A stretch of DNA of 64,000 bases, taken from Neisseria zalophi. GTDB taxonomy: Bacteria > Pseudomonadota > Gammaproteobacteria > Burkholderiales > Neisseriaceae. Shown here piece by piece: positions 16,281-27,501 of the stretch; positions within the stretch are counted from its first letter, which is position 1; each line of letters opens with the position of its first letter. A model generated the notes under the pieces. That model had not been told where the DNA came from. It saw nothing but the letters and a program-made list of their open reading frames with translations, and did not search any database. The position numbers and the translations under genes are program-made. The DNA is taken from the NCBI RefSeq assembly GCF_008807015.1, contig NZ_CP031700.1, positions 2,133,014-2,197,013 on the forward strand. The letters are read 5' to 3'.

Positions 16281-17392
16281 TATTTCACCCCGCTTTTCAA
16301 ACTCATTTTCACTGCCTGCCAAAACGGCTGTGCCGGCATGCTGCGTACCCTCAGTAAGATGATGGCAATTGCAGCAATCAGAATATGCATGGGCAACATA
16401 CCCAACCAAAAATTCAGTTTACCGTCTTCAACCGCATTACGCAGAAAGGTCAGACCATTTTGATAAACCAGATACAACCCAATGGCAATCAGAATATTAT
16501 AAGTATGGCCGGTACGTGGGTTGAAATAAGAAAGCGGTACGGCTAAAACACTCAATATCAACACACTGATAGGTAAAGACAGCCGCCACATCAATTCGGC
16601 CTGATGTTGCGCATCGCTGCTGCCGAATAATTCTGCCGTCGGAATCGTGCGGCGGTGTGCAATCGGGTCAACAATTTTGGGAACGGTACTGATAATCAGG
16701 CTTAAATGCTCAAACGACACCTGATTATAATCCGCTCTACCGGGTGTTCCGCTGTATCGGTAGCCGTTGCTAAGCTCTAAGGTGCGTTTATTGTCTTTTA
16801 ACGAAAACGTTCCTTCCTTCGCCAAAATAATATTATCGTTTCCCTTATCATCTTGCTCGCGCAAAAACAGATTTTTCATCACACCTGAATCAACATCGAA
16901 AGTATCGACAAAATAAACCCTGCCATTACGTCTGCCTAAAGTGTTGAATTCCCCCGCCTCGACTAATGAAAGCTCTTGTTTCTGTTTAAGCAATTCAGCA
17001 AACTCACGACTTTTTAACTCTGCCCACGGCATAATCCAAAGCTGCATAACGGCAATCAGTACGGCAAACGGGATGGCAAACCGTAACACAGGGGCTACCC
17101 ATTGTTTTAACGCCAATCCGCATGACAGCCAAACCGACATTTCACTATCGCGCCAATAGCGGGTCAGCACAGTCAGGATACTGATATATGCCGTTAACAC
17201 CAATAACAACGGCGTCATCCCAACCACCCAGAAGCCGACCAGCGCGGTAACCGCATCAACGGCAACCCTCCCGTCGGCAGCGCGCCCGAGCAGGTTAATG
17301 GCCTGTGTCGACACCAACACAGCCAGCAATACCGCAAAAATACCCATTGCGGTAAGCGACAATTCTTTAAGAAAGTTTCTTTGATAAATCAT
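16280..17392 (-). CDS. lptF: LPS export ABC permease LptF
   Basis: A 370-residue partner of LptG with the same layout: MIYQRNFLKELSLTAMGIFAVLLAVLVS is the first membrane helix, a periplasmic domain runs from about 115 to 260, and LSLPISVLILSVLAVPLSYFNPRTGHTYN is a conserved return into the membrane. The gene leads the lptFG pair. The divergent leucyl aminopeptidase gene starts 173 bases away, the same divergent arrangement as pepA/lptFG in many proteobacteria. Confidence 0.95.
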   Translation of the reverse strand: MIYQRNFLKELSLTAMGIFAVLLAVLVSTQAINLLGRAADGRVAVDAVTALVGFWVVGMTPLLLVLTAYISILTVLTRYWRDSEMSVWLSCGLALKQWVAPVLRFAIPFAVLIAVMQLWIMPWAELKSREFAELLKQKQELSLVEAGEFNTLGRRNGRVYFVDTFDVDSGVMKNLFLREQDDKGNDNIILAKEGTFSLKDNKRTLELSNGYRYSGTPGRADYNQVSFEHLSLIISTVPKIVDPIAHRRTIPTAELFGSSDAQHQAELMWRLSLPISVLILSVLAVPLSYFNPRTGHTYNILIAIGLYLVYQNGLTFLRNAVEDGKLNFWLGMLPMHILIAAIAIILLRVRSMPAQPFWQAVKMSLKSGVK

Positions 17393-17538
17393 AAATATGA
17401 ACTACTTTCCTTACAGATGCTTTTTTCATACAGGCCGAGGCGTTTCAGACGGCCTGATATAGAGTACAATCAAAGGGAAAGATTTCGGTTGGCTTTTATC
17501 GGAATGATGCTAAGGCCGTCTGAAAAATCCGAATTTGA

Positions 17539-18990
<1,452 letters not shown>

Positions 18991-19030
18991 TACCGACTTG
19001 ATAGCGGGTACCTAGTAGCCGTAAAACAGC

Positions 19031-19072
19031 AAAACGCCATTGCACCATCCATACTGTGCGATGGCGTTTTTA
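19031..19072. terminator. Rho-independent terminator after pepA
   Basis: AAAACGCCAT-T-GCAC pairs with GTGC-G-ATGGCGTTTT, followed by a T. It lies 40 bases after the pepA stop and is not DUS-based. Confidence 0.8.
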
Positions 19073-19252
19073 TATCTTCATCACACAATATGCAAGTTTT
19101 CAGACGGCCTTATATCATATACACCTCTTATAGCAATTCAACGCTGCCCGTCTATACCGCACATCCACACACAACATCTGAGGTACAATACGGCCTTTCG
19201 TCTTACCCGCCCGTTTCAGACGGCCTCTTAGCCCATATATAATCATATTAAT

Positions 19253-19774
19253 ATGAACAATCCATCTATCTGGCAACCCGAATTACCGGAGCACCTAACC
19301 AATACCCGCCATGCCGGTTTAACCGCATTAATCCAAGCGCAATCGCTAACTGCCGCCTTGCGCGCGCTTGATGCATCATTTTCAGTACGCTTGCTGCACT
19401 TGGGTAGCACCCACTCCGATATTTTGTTTTCAGACGGCTTCGCCATCCCTACACCCAATAACGGATTCGGCCGAGATGTTTTATTGTGTTTAAACGATAT
19501 ACCCATCGTTTGGGCACGTAGCCTGTGTGCCGCTGATGCCTGTGTCTGGAGAGAACTGCTCGACTGCGGCACACGCCCTTTAGGGGAAAGGCTATTTGAC
19601 GGTTCGCTGCCACTTACCCGTTCCACGTTTGAATACGCCATATTGCCGGACACATACCGTTTCAACGGCTGTGAAGAGCAATCTTTTTTAGCGCGCCGTT
19701 CGTTTTTCGACTTACAAAACGAACGGCTGGGTTTGGTCGAATGTTTCCTCCCCGCCCTGCAAAGTTTTGTTTAA
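19253..19774 (+). CDS. ubiC: Chorismate pyruvate-lyase
   Basis: A 173-residue UbiC-type enzyme that splits chorismate to 4-hydroxybenzoate and pyruvate, the first committed step of ubiquinone. IPIVWARSLC, CGTRPLGERLF and FLARRSFF carry the conserved arginines and glutamate of the pocket. A DUS core encodes FSDGF near residue 60. It lies directly before ubiA on the same strand, which uses its product. No clear ribosome site is visible. Confidence 0.92.
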   Translation: MNNPSIWQPELPEHLTNTRHAGLTALIQAQSLTAALRALDASFSVRLLHLGSTHSDILFSDGFAIPTPNNGFGRDVLLCLNDIPIVWARSLCAADACVWRELLDCGTRPLGERLFDGSLPLTRSTFEYAILPDTYRFNGCEEQSFLARRSFFDLQNERLGLVECFLPALQSFV

Positions 19775-19907
19775 TCTTATGATAGTTGTTAAAAAATTCG
19801 ATATAATTATAAAAAATAAGCCGTTTGGGAACAGACGGCTTTAATCTGTTATATCATTTATTTTTCAATAAATGAACCGACAGACCCAAACCAATTAAAT
19901 ACAAGAA

Positions 19908-20831
19908 ATGAATATAAAACGCTTACTCTTAACTTTTCTCCCCCGCTATACCGTAGGCAGGTTGGTTATTTACAGCAGGCTGATGCGTATGGAAAAACCC
20001 ATCGGCACTCTACTGCTGCTGTGGCCGACTTTTTGGGCACTGTGGATAGCATCGCAAGGTATTCCCGACTTTACCATTTTATTGGCATTTGCTGCCGGCA
20101 CCTTTCTCATGCGCAGTGCCGGTTGCGTGGTTAACGACTTTGCCGACCGTGATTTCGACGGCTCGGTAGAGCGCACCCAAAACCGACCGTTCGCCCGCGG
20201 ACTGGTTTCTACCGAAGAAGCCATTCTACTGGCGTTGATTCTCTGCTTAATGGCCGCCCTCTGTTTACTGCCGCTCAACCGCCTGACTTGGCTGATGAGC
20301 CTGCCGGCATTATTTTTGGCAGTCAGCTATCCGTTTACCAAGCGTTTTTTTCCCCTACCGCAATTTTATTTGGGGTTGGCCTTTTCATTCGGCATCCCAA
20401 TGGCGTTTGCCGCCGTTACTGAAACCGTTCCGCCTCTGGCATGGCTGATTTTTGCCGCCAATGTTTTATGGACGCTGGCTTATGACACCATTTATGCGAT
20501 GGCCGATAAAGAAGATGATTTAAAAATCGGTATCCGCACTTCGGCCATTACCTTTGGCAATAAAGACGTTGCCGCCATTATGTTGTGTCATTTCTGGTTT
20601 ACTTTCCTCATGATTATTCTGGGCATTCAGATTCGTGCCACATGGCCGTTCTGGCTGGTTTTACCTTTTATTGTTTACAATCAGATACGGCAATACCGCC
20701 AAATCAAACAGCGTAACCGCTGGGTATGCTTCCGCACTTTTCTGGAAAACAACCATATCGGCCTGTTATGGTTTGTGGGCATTGTCGCCCACTATTTATG
20801 GCTATCGATTCAAATGGCTTATGCCCATTAA
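19908..20831 (+). CDS. ubiA: 4-hydroxybenzoate polyprenyltransferase
   Basis: A 307-residue integral membrane prenyltransferase with about eight helices. The two aspartate-rich Mg-diphosphate motifs are seen: [19 protein letters not shown] near 76-94 and [12 protein letters not shown] near 194-205. It attaches the polyprenyl chain to 4-hydroxybenzoate made by UbiC. The usual YxxSxR-like [24 protein letters not shown] start is present. A bidirectional terminator separates it from nagZ. Confidence 0.96.
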   Translation: MNIKRLLLTFLPRYTVGRLVIYSRLMRMEKPIGTLLLLWPTFWALWIASQGIPDFTILLAFAAGTFLMRSAGCVVNDFADRDFDGSVERTQNRPFARGLVSTEEAILLALILCLMAALCLLPLNRLTWLMSLPALFLAVSYPFTKRFFPLPQFYLGLAFSFGIPMAFAAVTETVPPLAWLIFAANVLWTLAYDTIYAMADKEDDLKIGIRTSAITFGNKDVAAIMLCHFWFTFLMIILGIQIRATWPFWLVLPFIVYNQIRQYRQIKQRNRWVCFRTFLENNHIGLLWFVGIVAHYLWLSIQMAYAH

Positions 20832-20903
20832 TATCGCTTAAACAAAGCCATCTGAAAGATTCATTATTTTATCAATGGCTAAAATCATCCGTTCCAAACC
20901 AAT

Positions 20904-20934
20904 AAAAAAGACGGGCAAATCACCCGTCTTTTTT
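20904..20934. terminator. Bidirectional terminator between ubiA and nagZ
   Basis: AAAAAAGACGGG and CCCGTCTTTTTT flank a 7-base loop; A-run and T-run on the two sides let it serve both converging genes. Confidence 0.9.
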
Positions 20935-20982
20935 TATTTCTTCGGCACATTGTGCAAAGCACATGCCGCAAGCACCGCAGCC

Positions 20983-22068
20983 TTAAAACGCTTCGCCAAC
21001 TTTCACACCGCCGGCTGTGTCTTTCGGGGTAGCCAACTCGGCCACAACGGCTTGGGCAGCTTGGAATGCCGGCGTAGCCATCATATCTGCCGCCTCGCTT
21101 GCGGTTAAGGTATTGGCCATATACTGCCAACGTTCCGCCAGCTTATTATTTTCCGGCGTCACAAAACCATCGCGAAGCTCATCCACCAAATCCGGACGGT
21201 TACACACCAACACAATATCGCAACCGGCCTCAAATGATAAACGCGCCCGCTCGCGGATACCGCCGACACCGCCTGCGCCTTCCATGGTCAAGTCGTCTGA
21301 GAAAATCACACCGTTAAAGCCAATATCATGGCGCAACACTTCTTTCAGCCACTTAGCAGAAAAACCAGCCGGCAGGCTATCCACTTTAGGGTAAACCACA
21401 TGGGCAGGCATCACAGCCGCCATACCTACGGCACTTAATCTGCGGAACGGCACTATATCGGCGGCATTTAATTCCTCAAAACTGCGGTTATCTTCCGGCA
21501 ATACATGATGGCTATCCCCCTCTACAAAACCATGCCCGGGGAAATGCTTACCACAAGATTTCATACCGCCCCGATTCAACCCTTTTTGCAATGCCAACGC
21601 CAACTCGGTAACCACTTCCGGCTCGCAATGAAAACTGCGGTTGCCGATAACAGCGCACTGCCCCCAGTTCAAATCCAACACGGGGGTAAACGACAAATCT
21701 ACACCGCAGGCACTCAGTTCGGTTGCCAATACCCAGCCGGTTTGTTCGGCCAAAGCTTTCGCCTTTTCTGCGCCCTCTTTATCCCAAATCTCACCGAACA
21801 CATCCATAGCGGGCAAGCGGGTAAAGCCGTGAATAAAGCGTTGCACCCTGCCGCCTTCATGGTCAACGGCAATAATCAATTCCGGCGTTCTTAGTGCTTT
21901 GATTTCAGCAATCAGCTTTTTGAGTTGTTCGATATTTTCAAAATTTCTGCGGAATAAAATCACGCCGCCGACAGCAGGGTCTAAAAGGCGTTGCTTTTCT
22001 TCTTCCGTTAAATAAAAGGCATGTACATCAGCCATAACCGGGCCGCGCGGAATCATGGGTTTATTCAT
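20983..22068 (-). CDS. nagZ: Beta-N-acetylhexosaminidase NagZ
   Basis: A 361-residue GH3 enzyme without a signal peptide, acting in the cytoplasm on muropeptides during cell-wall recycling. The GH3 motif KSCGKHFPGHGFVEGDSH holds the catalytic histidine and the loop; FSDDLTMEGA holds the nucleophile aspartate. VDHEGGRVQRF is the substrate-binding arginine region. The start MNKPMIPRGPVMADV is preferred over five further upstream codons by similarity to the family. Confidence 0.95.
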   Translation of the reverse strand: MNKPMIPRGPVMADVHAFYLTEEEKQRLLDPAVGGVILFRRNFENIEQLKKLIAEIKALRTPELIIAVDHEGGRVQRFIHGFTRLPAMDVFGEIWDKEGAEKAKALAEQTGWVLATELSACGVDLSFTPVLDLNWGQCAVIGNRSFHCEPEVVTELALALQKGLNRGGMKSCGKHFPGHGFVEGDSHHVLPEDNRSFEELNAADIVPFRRLSAVGMAAVMPAHVVYPKVDSLPAGFSAKWLKEVLRHDIGFNGVIFSDDLTMEGAGGVGGIRERARLSFEAGCDIVLVCNRPDLVDELRDGFVTPENNKLAERWQYMANTLTASEAADMMATPAFQAAQAVVAELATPKDTAGGVKVGEAF

Positions 22069-22130
22069 TACGTACTCACACAAACAAGGTAATATAGCGG
22101 TTTCACTGCTATCAATATAAGGCAGTATTT

Positions 22131-22159
22131 CAGGCCGTCTGAAACGTTCAGACGGCCTG
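22131..22159. repeat. DUS inverted pair upstream of nagZ
   Basis: CAGGCCGTCTGAA-ACG-TTCAGACGGCCTG, a perfect 13-bp stem with a 3-base loop, in the gap between the degP stop and the nagZ start. It can terminate degP read-through. Confidence 0.7.
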
Positions 22160-22250
22160 TCTGCTATGAATACACACTATTATTATTTAAAAACCGAAAG
22201 GATATATTAAGCATATCTGCCGCCATACTTTATAAAATTCCGGTATAAAA

Positions 22251-22290
22251 TATTCAGACGGCCTGTTTATCTTATCAGGCCGTCTGAATA
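22251..22290. terminator. DUS-pair terminator after the HtrA-type protease gene
   Basis: TATTCAGACGGCCTG at 22251-22265 pairs perfectly with CAGGCCGTCTGAATA at 22276-22290; it lies 11 bases after the protease stop on the minus strand. Confidence 0.75.
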
Positions 22291-22300
22291 TATACGTTTA

Positions 22301-23794
22301 TCAAGGCAGTCTTAAAGCAAAAAATAAAGTTGCACTGCCTCGCTGTACTAAAAGTGGCACATTTTTACCGGCACCGGCCAATGCACTACGGAAAGTAGAC
22401 TCATCTTCAACCGCCATCTGATTGACGGCTAAAATCTCATCGCCCCGTCGAACACCTGAACGTTCGGCAGCACCTTCCACCTTCAATACCACCAAACGTT
22501 TTTTATCATTACTGATACGTGTTTGCATAGTTAAGCCGGCATTCTCAATCAAGAAAGCCTGTCCACTGGAAGTACCTGCCTGATCCGTTGTTTCCTCTTC
22601 ACTCAACTCGTCATCATTACCACTGGCGCCAAGCTGGACTTTGACGTTGCTTTCATGACCGTCACGCCATATACCAAGCGTCACTTCTTTACCCGGCGCC
22701 ATGGCACCGACCATCACCGGCAAATCACTGGATTGGCGGACTTCTTCGCCGTTCACGCTGCGGACGATATCACCTGCATGCAAACCGGCCTTAGAAGCAG
22801 GACTGCCCGGCAATACACGGGCAATCAATGCACCCGATGCTCTATCCAAACCGAACGACTGTGCCAAATCATAAGATACTTCCTGAATAATCACACCCAG
22901 TTGACCGCGCTGTACTTTACCGGTCGTTTTCAACTGTTCTGCCACATTCATCGCCACATCAATCGGAATGGCAAAAGAAATACCCATAAACCCGCCGCTT
23001 CGGCTGTAAATCTGCGAATTGATACCGACCACCTGACCTTTCAGGTTAAATAAAGGCCCGCCCGAGTTACCAGGGTTAATGGCTACATCAGTTTGAATAA
23101 ACGGCGTATAGTTTTCATTCGGCAAGCTACGGCCTTTGGCAGACACAATACCGGCGGTAACACTGTTGTCAAACCCGAAAGGTGCACCGATTGCCGCAAC
23201 CCACTCGCCCGGTTTCAAATCTTTAGCATTACCAACCTTAACCACCGGCAAATCTTGGGCATCGATTTTTAGTAATGCCACATCGGATTGCTGATCGGAA
23301 CCCACCAGTTTGGCAGTATATTCACGCTTATCGTTCAACAATACCTTAATATTACTCATCCCACCGACCACATGAGTATTAGTGAGAATATAGCCGTCGG
23401 CGCTGATAATGAAACCCGAACCAAAATTTAATTCTGCTTCCTCTTCTTGCTCTTGTATTTCCGGCACATTCGGTACTAAACGTTTGAAAAACTCATAAAA
23501 AGGATCGTTATCAGGAAACTGATTCAAATCCATACCACCATCTCTATCTCGAGCACTACTGGGTGCTTTAACCGCCTGAATATTGACAACAGTCTGGCCT
23601 TCCTGTTCTACCAGTTTGGTAAAGTCAGGCAGTAGCATCTGTACATTACCGTCATCGGTTTTGGTTTCTACTTTTTTCACCAAATCCGTTTGTGCCTGTT
23701 CGTCTTTGCCGAAGAAACTCTCCACCTTATCACAACCGGTCAGCGCCAAAGCAGAGGCAGCCAGCAGGGCAATATATTTGGGGGTTTTATTCAC
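22301..23794 (-). CDS. HtrA/DegP-type periplasmic serine protease, lipoprotein form
   Basis: A 497-residue protein beginning MNKTPKYIALLAASALALTGC, a lipobox that would lipidate Cys21. The trypsin-like domain has the triad His141 (TNTHVVGG), Asp171 (SDVALL) and Ser244 (PGNSGGPL). Two PDZ domains follow (about 285-375 and 410-490), the second being degenerate. It degrades or refolds misfolded envelope proteins. A loop of about 40 residues rich in D, Q and E separates the lipid anchor from the protease. The start is GTG behind AAAGGAAA. Lipidation is inferred from sequence only. Confidence 0.93.
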   Translation of the reverse strand: MNKTPKYIALLAASALALTGCDKVESFFGKDEQAQTDLVKKVETKTDDGNVQMLLPDFTKLVEQEGQTVVNIQAVKAPSSARDRDGGMDLNQFPDNDPFYEFFKRLVPNVPEIQEQEEEAELNFGSGFIISADGYILTNTHVVGGMSNIKVLLNDKREYTAKLVGSDQQSDVALLKIDAQDLPVVKVGNAKDLKPGEWVAAIGAPFGFDNSVTAGIVSAKGRSLPNENYTPFIQTDVAINPGNSGGPLFNLKGQVVGINSQIYSRSGGFMGISFAIPIDVAMNVAEQLKTTGKVQRGQLGVIIQEVSYDLAQSFGLDRASGALIARVLPGSPASKAGLHAGDIVRSVNGEEVRQSSDLPVMVGAMAPGKEVTLGIWRDGHESNVKVQLGASGNDDELSEEETTDQAGTSSGQAFLIENAGLTMQTRISNDKKRLVVLKVEGAAERSGVRRGDEILAVNQMAVEDESTFRSALAGAGKNVPLLVQRGSATLFFALRLP

Positions 23795-24044
23795 AGCGTT
23801 TCCTTTTAATCAAGATATAGTATTCGGTAGGTTTGAGGAGGAATTGTAAACGAAAATAAGCCGTCATGCACCGACCTTCATTTATAAAGCAGTTTTTCAA
23901 TTATTTCACTACTAAAAATTTCATATATACAACAACGTGATACATTATTTTTTTACCAATATAAAAACTGTTAGCAGGCTTTCTGAAATCAATAAGCTAC
24001 CTCATCAGGCCAAATCCAAAAACCATAATCACTTAAAAAACCAA

Positions 24045-24674
24045 TCAATTTTTTGCGGGATATTCACACAAATCATAAATCAAGCATTGCCCACATAACG
24101 GCTTCTGTGCCTTACAGGTATAGCGGCCATGTAAAATCAGCCAATGATGGGCATTTAACAAAAACTCTTTCGGCACCAAGCGCATCAGCTTGTCTTCAAC
24201 CTCACGTACATTCTTACCCGGCGCGATTCTGGTACGGTTTGACACTCTGAAAATATGCGTATCAACCGCCATAGCCAGTTGGCCGAATGCCGTATTCAGC
24301 ACCACATTGGCAGTTTTCCGGCCAACGCCCGGCAAGGCTTCCAATGCCTCACGGTTATCCGGTACTTCACCATTGTATTTTTCCAGTAGAATCCGACAGG
24401 TTTCAATAATATGTTTGGACTTGGTTTTATACAGGCCGATGGTTTTGGTATATTCCATCACACCCTCCAAGCCCAAATCCAACATGGCCTGCGGCGTACC
24501 GGCCACCGGAAACAGTTTGGCCGTCGCCTTATTGACACCGACATCGGTAGCCTGTGCCGACAGCAATACAGCAATCAACAGTTCAAATGGATTCTTATAA
24601 TTTAATTCAGTTGTCGGGTGGGGATTGGCCGCACGGAAACGCTCGAAGATCTCTTGGCGGATATGTTTGTTCAT
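24045..24674 (-). CDS. nth: Endonuclease III
   Basis: A 209-residue DNA glycosylase/AP lyase for oxidised pyrimidines. The helix-hairpin-helix LEALPGVGRKTANVV contains the catalytic Lys120, and AVDTHIFRV contains Asp138. The [4Fe-4S] cluster cysteines are at 187, 194, 197 and 203, the same positions as in E. coli Nth. It is a client of Fe-S assembly. Length is normal. Confidence 0.97.
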   Translation of the reverse strand: MNKHIRQEIFERFRAANPHPTTELNYKNPFELLIAVLLSAQATDVGVNKATAKLFPVAGTPQAMLDLGLEGVMEYTKTIGLYKTKSKHIIETCRILLEKYNGEVPDNREALEALPGVGRKTANVVLNTAFGQLAMAVDTHIFRVSNRTRIAPGKNVREVEDKLMRLVPKEFLLNAHHWLILHGRYTCKAQKPLCGQCLIYDLCEYPAKN

Positions 24675-24796
24675 AATCTAATCGGTTTGGTTTATCGTGT
24701 TAAAAAGTGCATCAAATATTTATCGGGCAGATACATGATTCAATCCACCGTTGTTTTCTTATTATCATTGATTGGAACAATAAGATAATATTTACA

Positions 24797-24824
24797 AGGC
24801 CGTCCGAATACTTTCAGACGGCCT
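24797..24824. terminator. DUS-pair terminator after the amino-acid transporter operon
   Basis: AGGCCGTCCGAA (one change from the DUS) faces TTCAGACGGCCT after 4 loop bases, 17 bases after the ATPase stop. The change makes one G-T style mismatch in the stem. Confidence 0.6.
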
Positions 24825-24841
24825 CATTCAAATAATGCTCA

Positions 24842-25615
24842 TTAAATAACATAATCGGCTTCCGGCCGCGGTATATTAATCTGCTGCAAAAAGCGTTTGG
24901 TACGTTCATGTTGCGGGTTAAGAAACAAAGTTTGAGGTGAGCCTTTTTCAACAATCACGCCACCGTCCATCACCACCACAACATCTGCCACTTCCATCGC
25001 GAACTTAATCTCATGCGTCACCACCACCATCGTCCAGCCCTCATCTGCCAGCTCTTTCATGGTATTGAGCACATCTTGCACCAATTCCGGATCAAGTGCC
25101 GAAGTCGGTTCGTCAAACAACATTAAGTCAGGCTGAATAGCCAATGCACGGGCGATACCGACACGCTGCTGTTGCCCTCCGGAAAGCTGGTGCGGATAAA
25201 GATCAACCTTATCTGCCAAACCCACTTTTTCCAATAAAGCGGCAGCTTCTCTTTTAGCATCTGCCGGAGCTTTCCCCTGCACCACAACCGGCCCTTCCAT
25301 TACATTTTCCAAAGCGGTTTTATGGGGAAACAGATTATATTGCTGGAAAACCATCCCTGATTTACGGCGCAAAGCCAAAATCTCTTTTTTCGATAGTTTA
25401 TGTGAAAAATCAATTTCCAAAGGCTGATGACCATCAAACACAACCTTACCCTGTTGCGGTGTTTCCAATGCATTCAAACAACGTAAAAATGTCGTTTTTC
25501 CGGAGCCCGAAGGCCCGAGAATCACCACCACACTGCCTTTTTCGATATCCAAATCAATACCGCGCAAAATAGCATTGTCACCAAACGCTTTGTGAATATT
25601 ACGGATTTTAATCAT
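24842..25615 (-). CDS. Polar amino-acid ABC transporter, ATP-binding subunit
   Basis: A 257-residue ABC ATPase. Walker A is GPSGSGKTT at 33-41, the signature is [15 protein letters not shown], Walker B is [14 protein letters not shown] and the switch histidine is in VVTHE. The length and the tail [14 protein letters not shown] are typical of the GlnQ/TcyN group for cystine, glutamine or other polar amino acids. It is the last gene of a three-gene operon (binding protein, permease, ATPase). Substrate is not certain; cystine is the closest guess. Confidence 0.93.
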   Translation of the reverse strand: MIKIRNIHKAFGDNAILRGIDLDIEKGSVVVILGPSGSGKTTFLRCLNALETPQQGKVVFDGHQPLEIDFSHKLSKKEILALRRKSGMVFQQYNLFPHKTALENVMEGPVVVQGKAPADAKREAAALLEKVGLADKVDLYPHQLSGGQQQRVGIARALAIQPDLMLFDEPTSALDPELVQDVLNTMKELADEGWTMVVVTHEIKFAMEVADVVVVMDGGVIVEKGSPQTLFLNPQHERTKRFLQQINIPRPEADYVI

Positions 25616-25624
25616 GGTTTATAC

Positions 25625-26347
25625 TCACTTCGCAACATGACGGTCGAGCCGTTTTTCCAGTTTGGCCTGCATCACAAACAAGAAGAAACAGAATACCCAA
25701 TACACAATCCCCGCCTCGATATAAACGGGCAGAAAGTCATAGCTTGCATTGGCAATCTGCTGAGCAACTCGGAAAAGTTCGGTAATGGTCACCACCGAAG
25801 CCAAAGAGGTATCTTTAAACAAACTGATAAAAGTATTGCTCAAAGGCGGTACGGCAACGCGGAAAGCCTGCGGCATAATAATGCGGCGGAAGGTCTGCAT
25901 ATAGGTCATGCCGATAGAAAAGCCTGCTTCCCACTGCCCTTTGGGCACCGATAAAATGGCAGCACGAATGGTTTCGGAAGCGTAAGCACCGATATTCAAC
26001 GAAAAGCCGATAACCGCAGTCGGCAACGGATCCAATGTGATACCGATAGAAGGCAAACCGTAAAATACCACCATCAATTGAACCAGCATAGGCGTACCGC
26101 GAATGGCGGAAACATAAAACTTTACTAAAGCAAATAATAGCCGGTGCACCCAGCCCGACAACGGCACCACGCGCACTAAAGCCACACCCAATGCAATCAG
26201 GATGCCGCAAATAAAAGAAACGACGGCCAGCGGTATTGAATAAAGGAAACCTGCTTTCACCATCGGCCAAAATGCGTTTATGACCAAAACCGCACGGGCT
26301 TCGGTCATAAACGGAATGGCAGTTAAAATATCATTTAACACTGACAT
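25625..26347 (-). CDS. Polar amino-acid ABC transporter, permease subunit
   Basis: A 240-residue HisM/YecS-type permease with five or six membrane helices. The EAA loop that contacts the ATPase is [39 protein letters not shown] near 125-165. Its start overlaps the end of the binding-protein gene by 17 bases, which ties translation of the two together, and its stop lies nine bases before the ATPase gene. Confidence 0.93.
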   Translation of the reverse strand: MSVLNDILTAIPFMTEARAVLVINAFWPMVKAGFLYSIPLAVVSFICGILIALGVALVRVVPLSGWVHRLLFALVKFYVSAIRGTPMLVQLMVVFYGLPSIGITLDPLPTAVIGFSLNIGAYASETIRAAILSVPKGQWEAGFSIGMTYMQTFRRIIMPQAFRVAVPPLSNTFISLFKDTSLASVVTITELFRVAQQIANASYDFLPVYIEAGIVYWVFCFFLFVMQAKLEKRLDRHVAK

Positions 26348-27167
26348 CTACGCCAAAGAATTGTTCGCCCAATTGTTTCAATGTACCGTCTTCACGCAAC
26401 TCATCAACGGCCGTACTGATTTTAGCCAAAGCTTCCTCATTGCCTTTATTCACAATAAAGCCGGCACCCAGTTTTTCCTCACCTGAAGCAGTCCATGCTG
26501 TTTTTAATCCTGAGTTTGGGTTTTTCTTCAAATAATCGAGCAATGCCAATGAATCGTTAAATGTAAAATCGGCACGTTTTTGTTGAACCAAAGTCAATGC
26601 CTGCGCCATTCCGTCTACCGGAATAATTTCAGCTTCGGCTTTTTGCGCCATTTCACCATAATTACTGCTTAATGTTTGGGCGGCAGACAAGCCTTTCATA
26701 TCGGCAAAGCTTTTGATTCGGTCATCATCGGCACGTGAAACCGCCATCGGGCCTGAATAACTGTAGTCTGCCGATTTATCAAACGTAGCACGGCGCTCTG
26801 GTGTAGTCAGGCTAACCTGATTAGCCACCATATCAAAACGGCCTGCTTTCAAACCTGCCAACATAGCATCCCATTGGGTTTCTTTAAATTCAACCTGAAT
26901 TCCTAATTTTTCCGCCACAGCACGGGTTACTTCCACATCATAGCCGGTGAGCTTGCCACTTTCATCATGATAGGTAAACGGTGCATAAGTACCCTCTGTA
27001 CCCACAGTTACCGTACCTTTATTATCGATACGCGCCAACAGTGAAGCGGCTCCTGCTTCTGTTTGTGGTGTTGAAGCTTGATTAGTCGAAGCAGACGAAC
27101 CAGTATCATTACCACAAGCAGCCAACACTAATGCGGCCATACTGCCGAACACGATTTTTTTAAACAT
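26331..27167 (-). CDS. Amino-acid ABC transporter, substrate-binding lipoprotein
   Basis: A 278-residue family 3 solute-binding protein. [18 protein letters not shown] is the signal with lipidated Cys18. [30 protein letters not shown] is the standard start of the first lobe and [32 protein letters not shown] the end. It delivers a polar amino acid, perhaps cystine, to the permease. A start 18 codons earlier would break the signal peptide. A short Ser/Thr/Ala linker follows the cysteine. Confidence 0.92.
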   Translation of the reverse strand: MFKKIVFGSMAALVLAACGNDTGSSASTNQASTPQTEAGAASLLARIDNKGTVTVGTEGTYAPFTYHDESGKLTGYDVEVTRAVAEKLGIQVEFKETQWDAMLAGLKAGRFDMVANQVSLTTPERRATFDKSADYSYSGPMAVSRADDDRIKSFADMKGLSAAQTLSSNYGEMAQKAEAEIIPVDGMAQALTLVQQKRADFTFNDSLALLDYLKKNPNSGLKTAWTASGEEKLGAGFIVNKGNEEALAKISTAVDELREDGTLKQLGEQFFGVDVSVK

Positions 27168-27501
27168 AATGTTTCCTATGTTGAAGCGTATAAAATATAA
27201 ATTGTACTTGAATAGAAACAAAATACAAATAATCCCTAATTATATGCTTAGATTCAAATGAATATAAATAAAATATCAAAAAAACATACAACCATGCCTG
27301 AAAACTCAAGGCAAAATTAGATTATTCGCCATCAAGCCAACCTGAAATCATACTCAAAAAATAAAATAATCTACTTATACAAAAACCATCTGAAATCAAT
27401 TTTCAAACGGCTTTTCCTCATTCCCGACAAACTCACTCAACTATTTACAATAAATCTGTTAAAATAAGCGCCATTAAAAAATAATTCACAAGGCACAAAC
27501 C
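27168..27501. other. Intergenic region between transporter operon and hscA
   Basis: This 334-base gap between divergent genes is AT-rich and has no credible gene; in particular hscB, which usually precedes hscA, is not here. It holds a decayed DUS-like pair at about 27386-27415 (CCATCTGAAA and TTTCAAACGG), each arm with one change from the DUS core. Confidence 0.6.

Noticed and set aside
16281..16409. 43-codon N-terminal extension of LptG
   Set aside because: It lies wholly inside lptF and would place a non-membrane tail before the conserved MLLTRY start.
27168..27501. Search for hscB before hscA
   Set aside because: No J-domain HPD motif or long frame was found in the gap.
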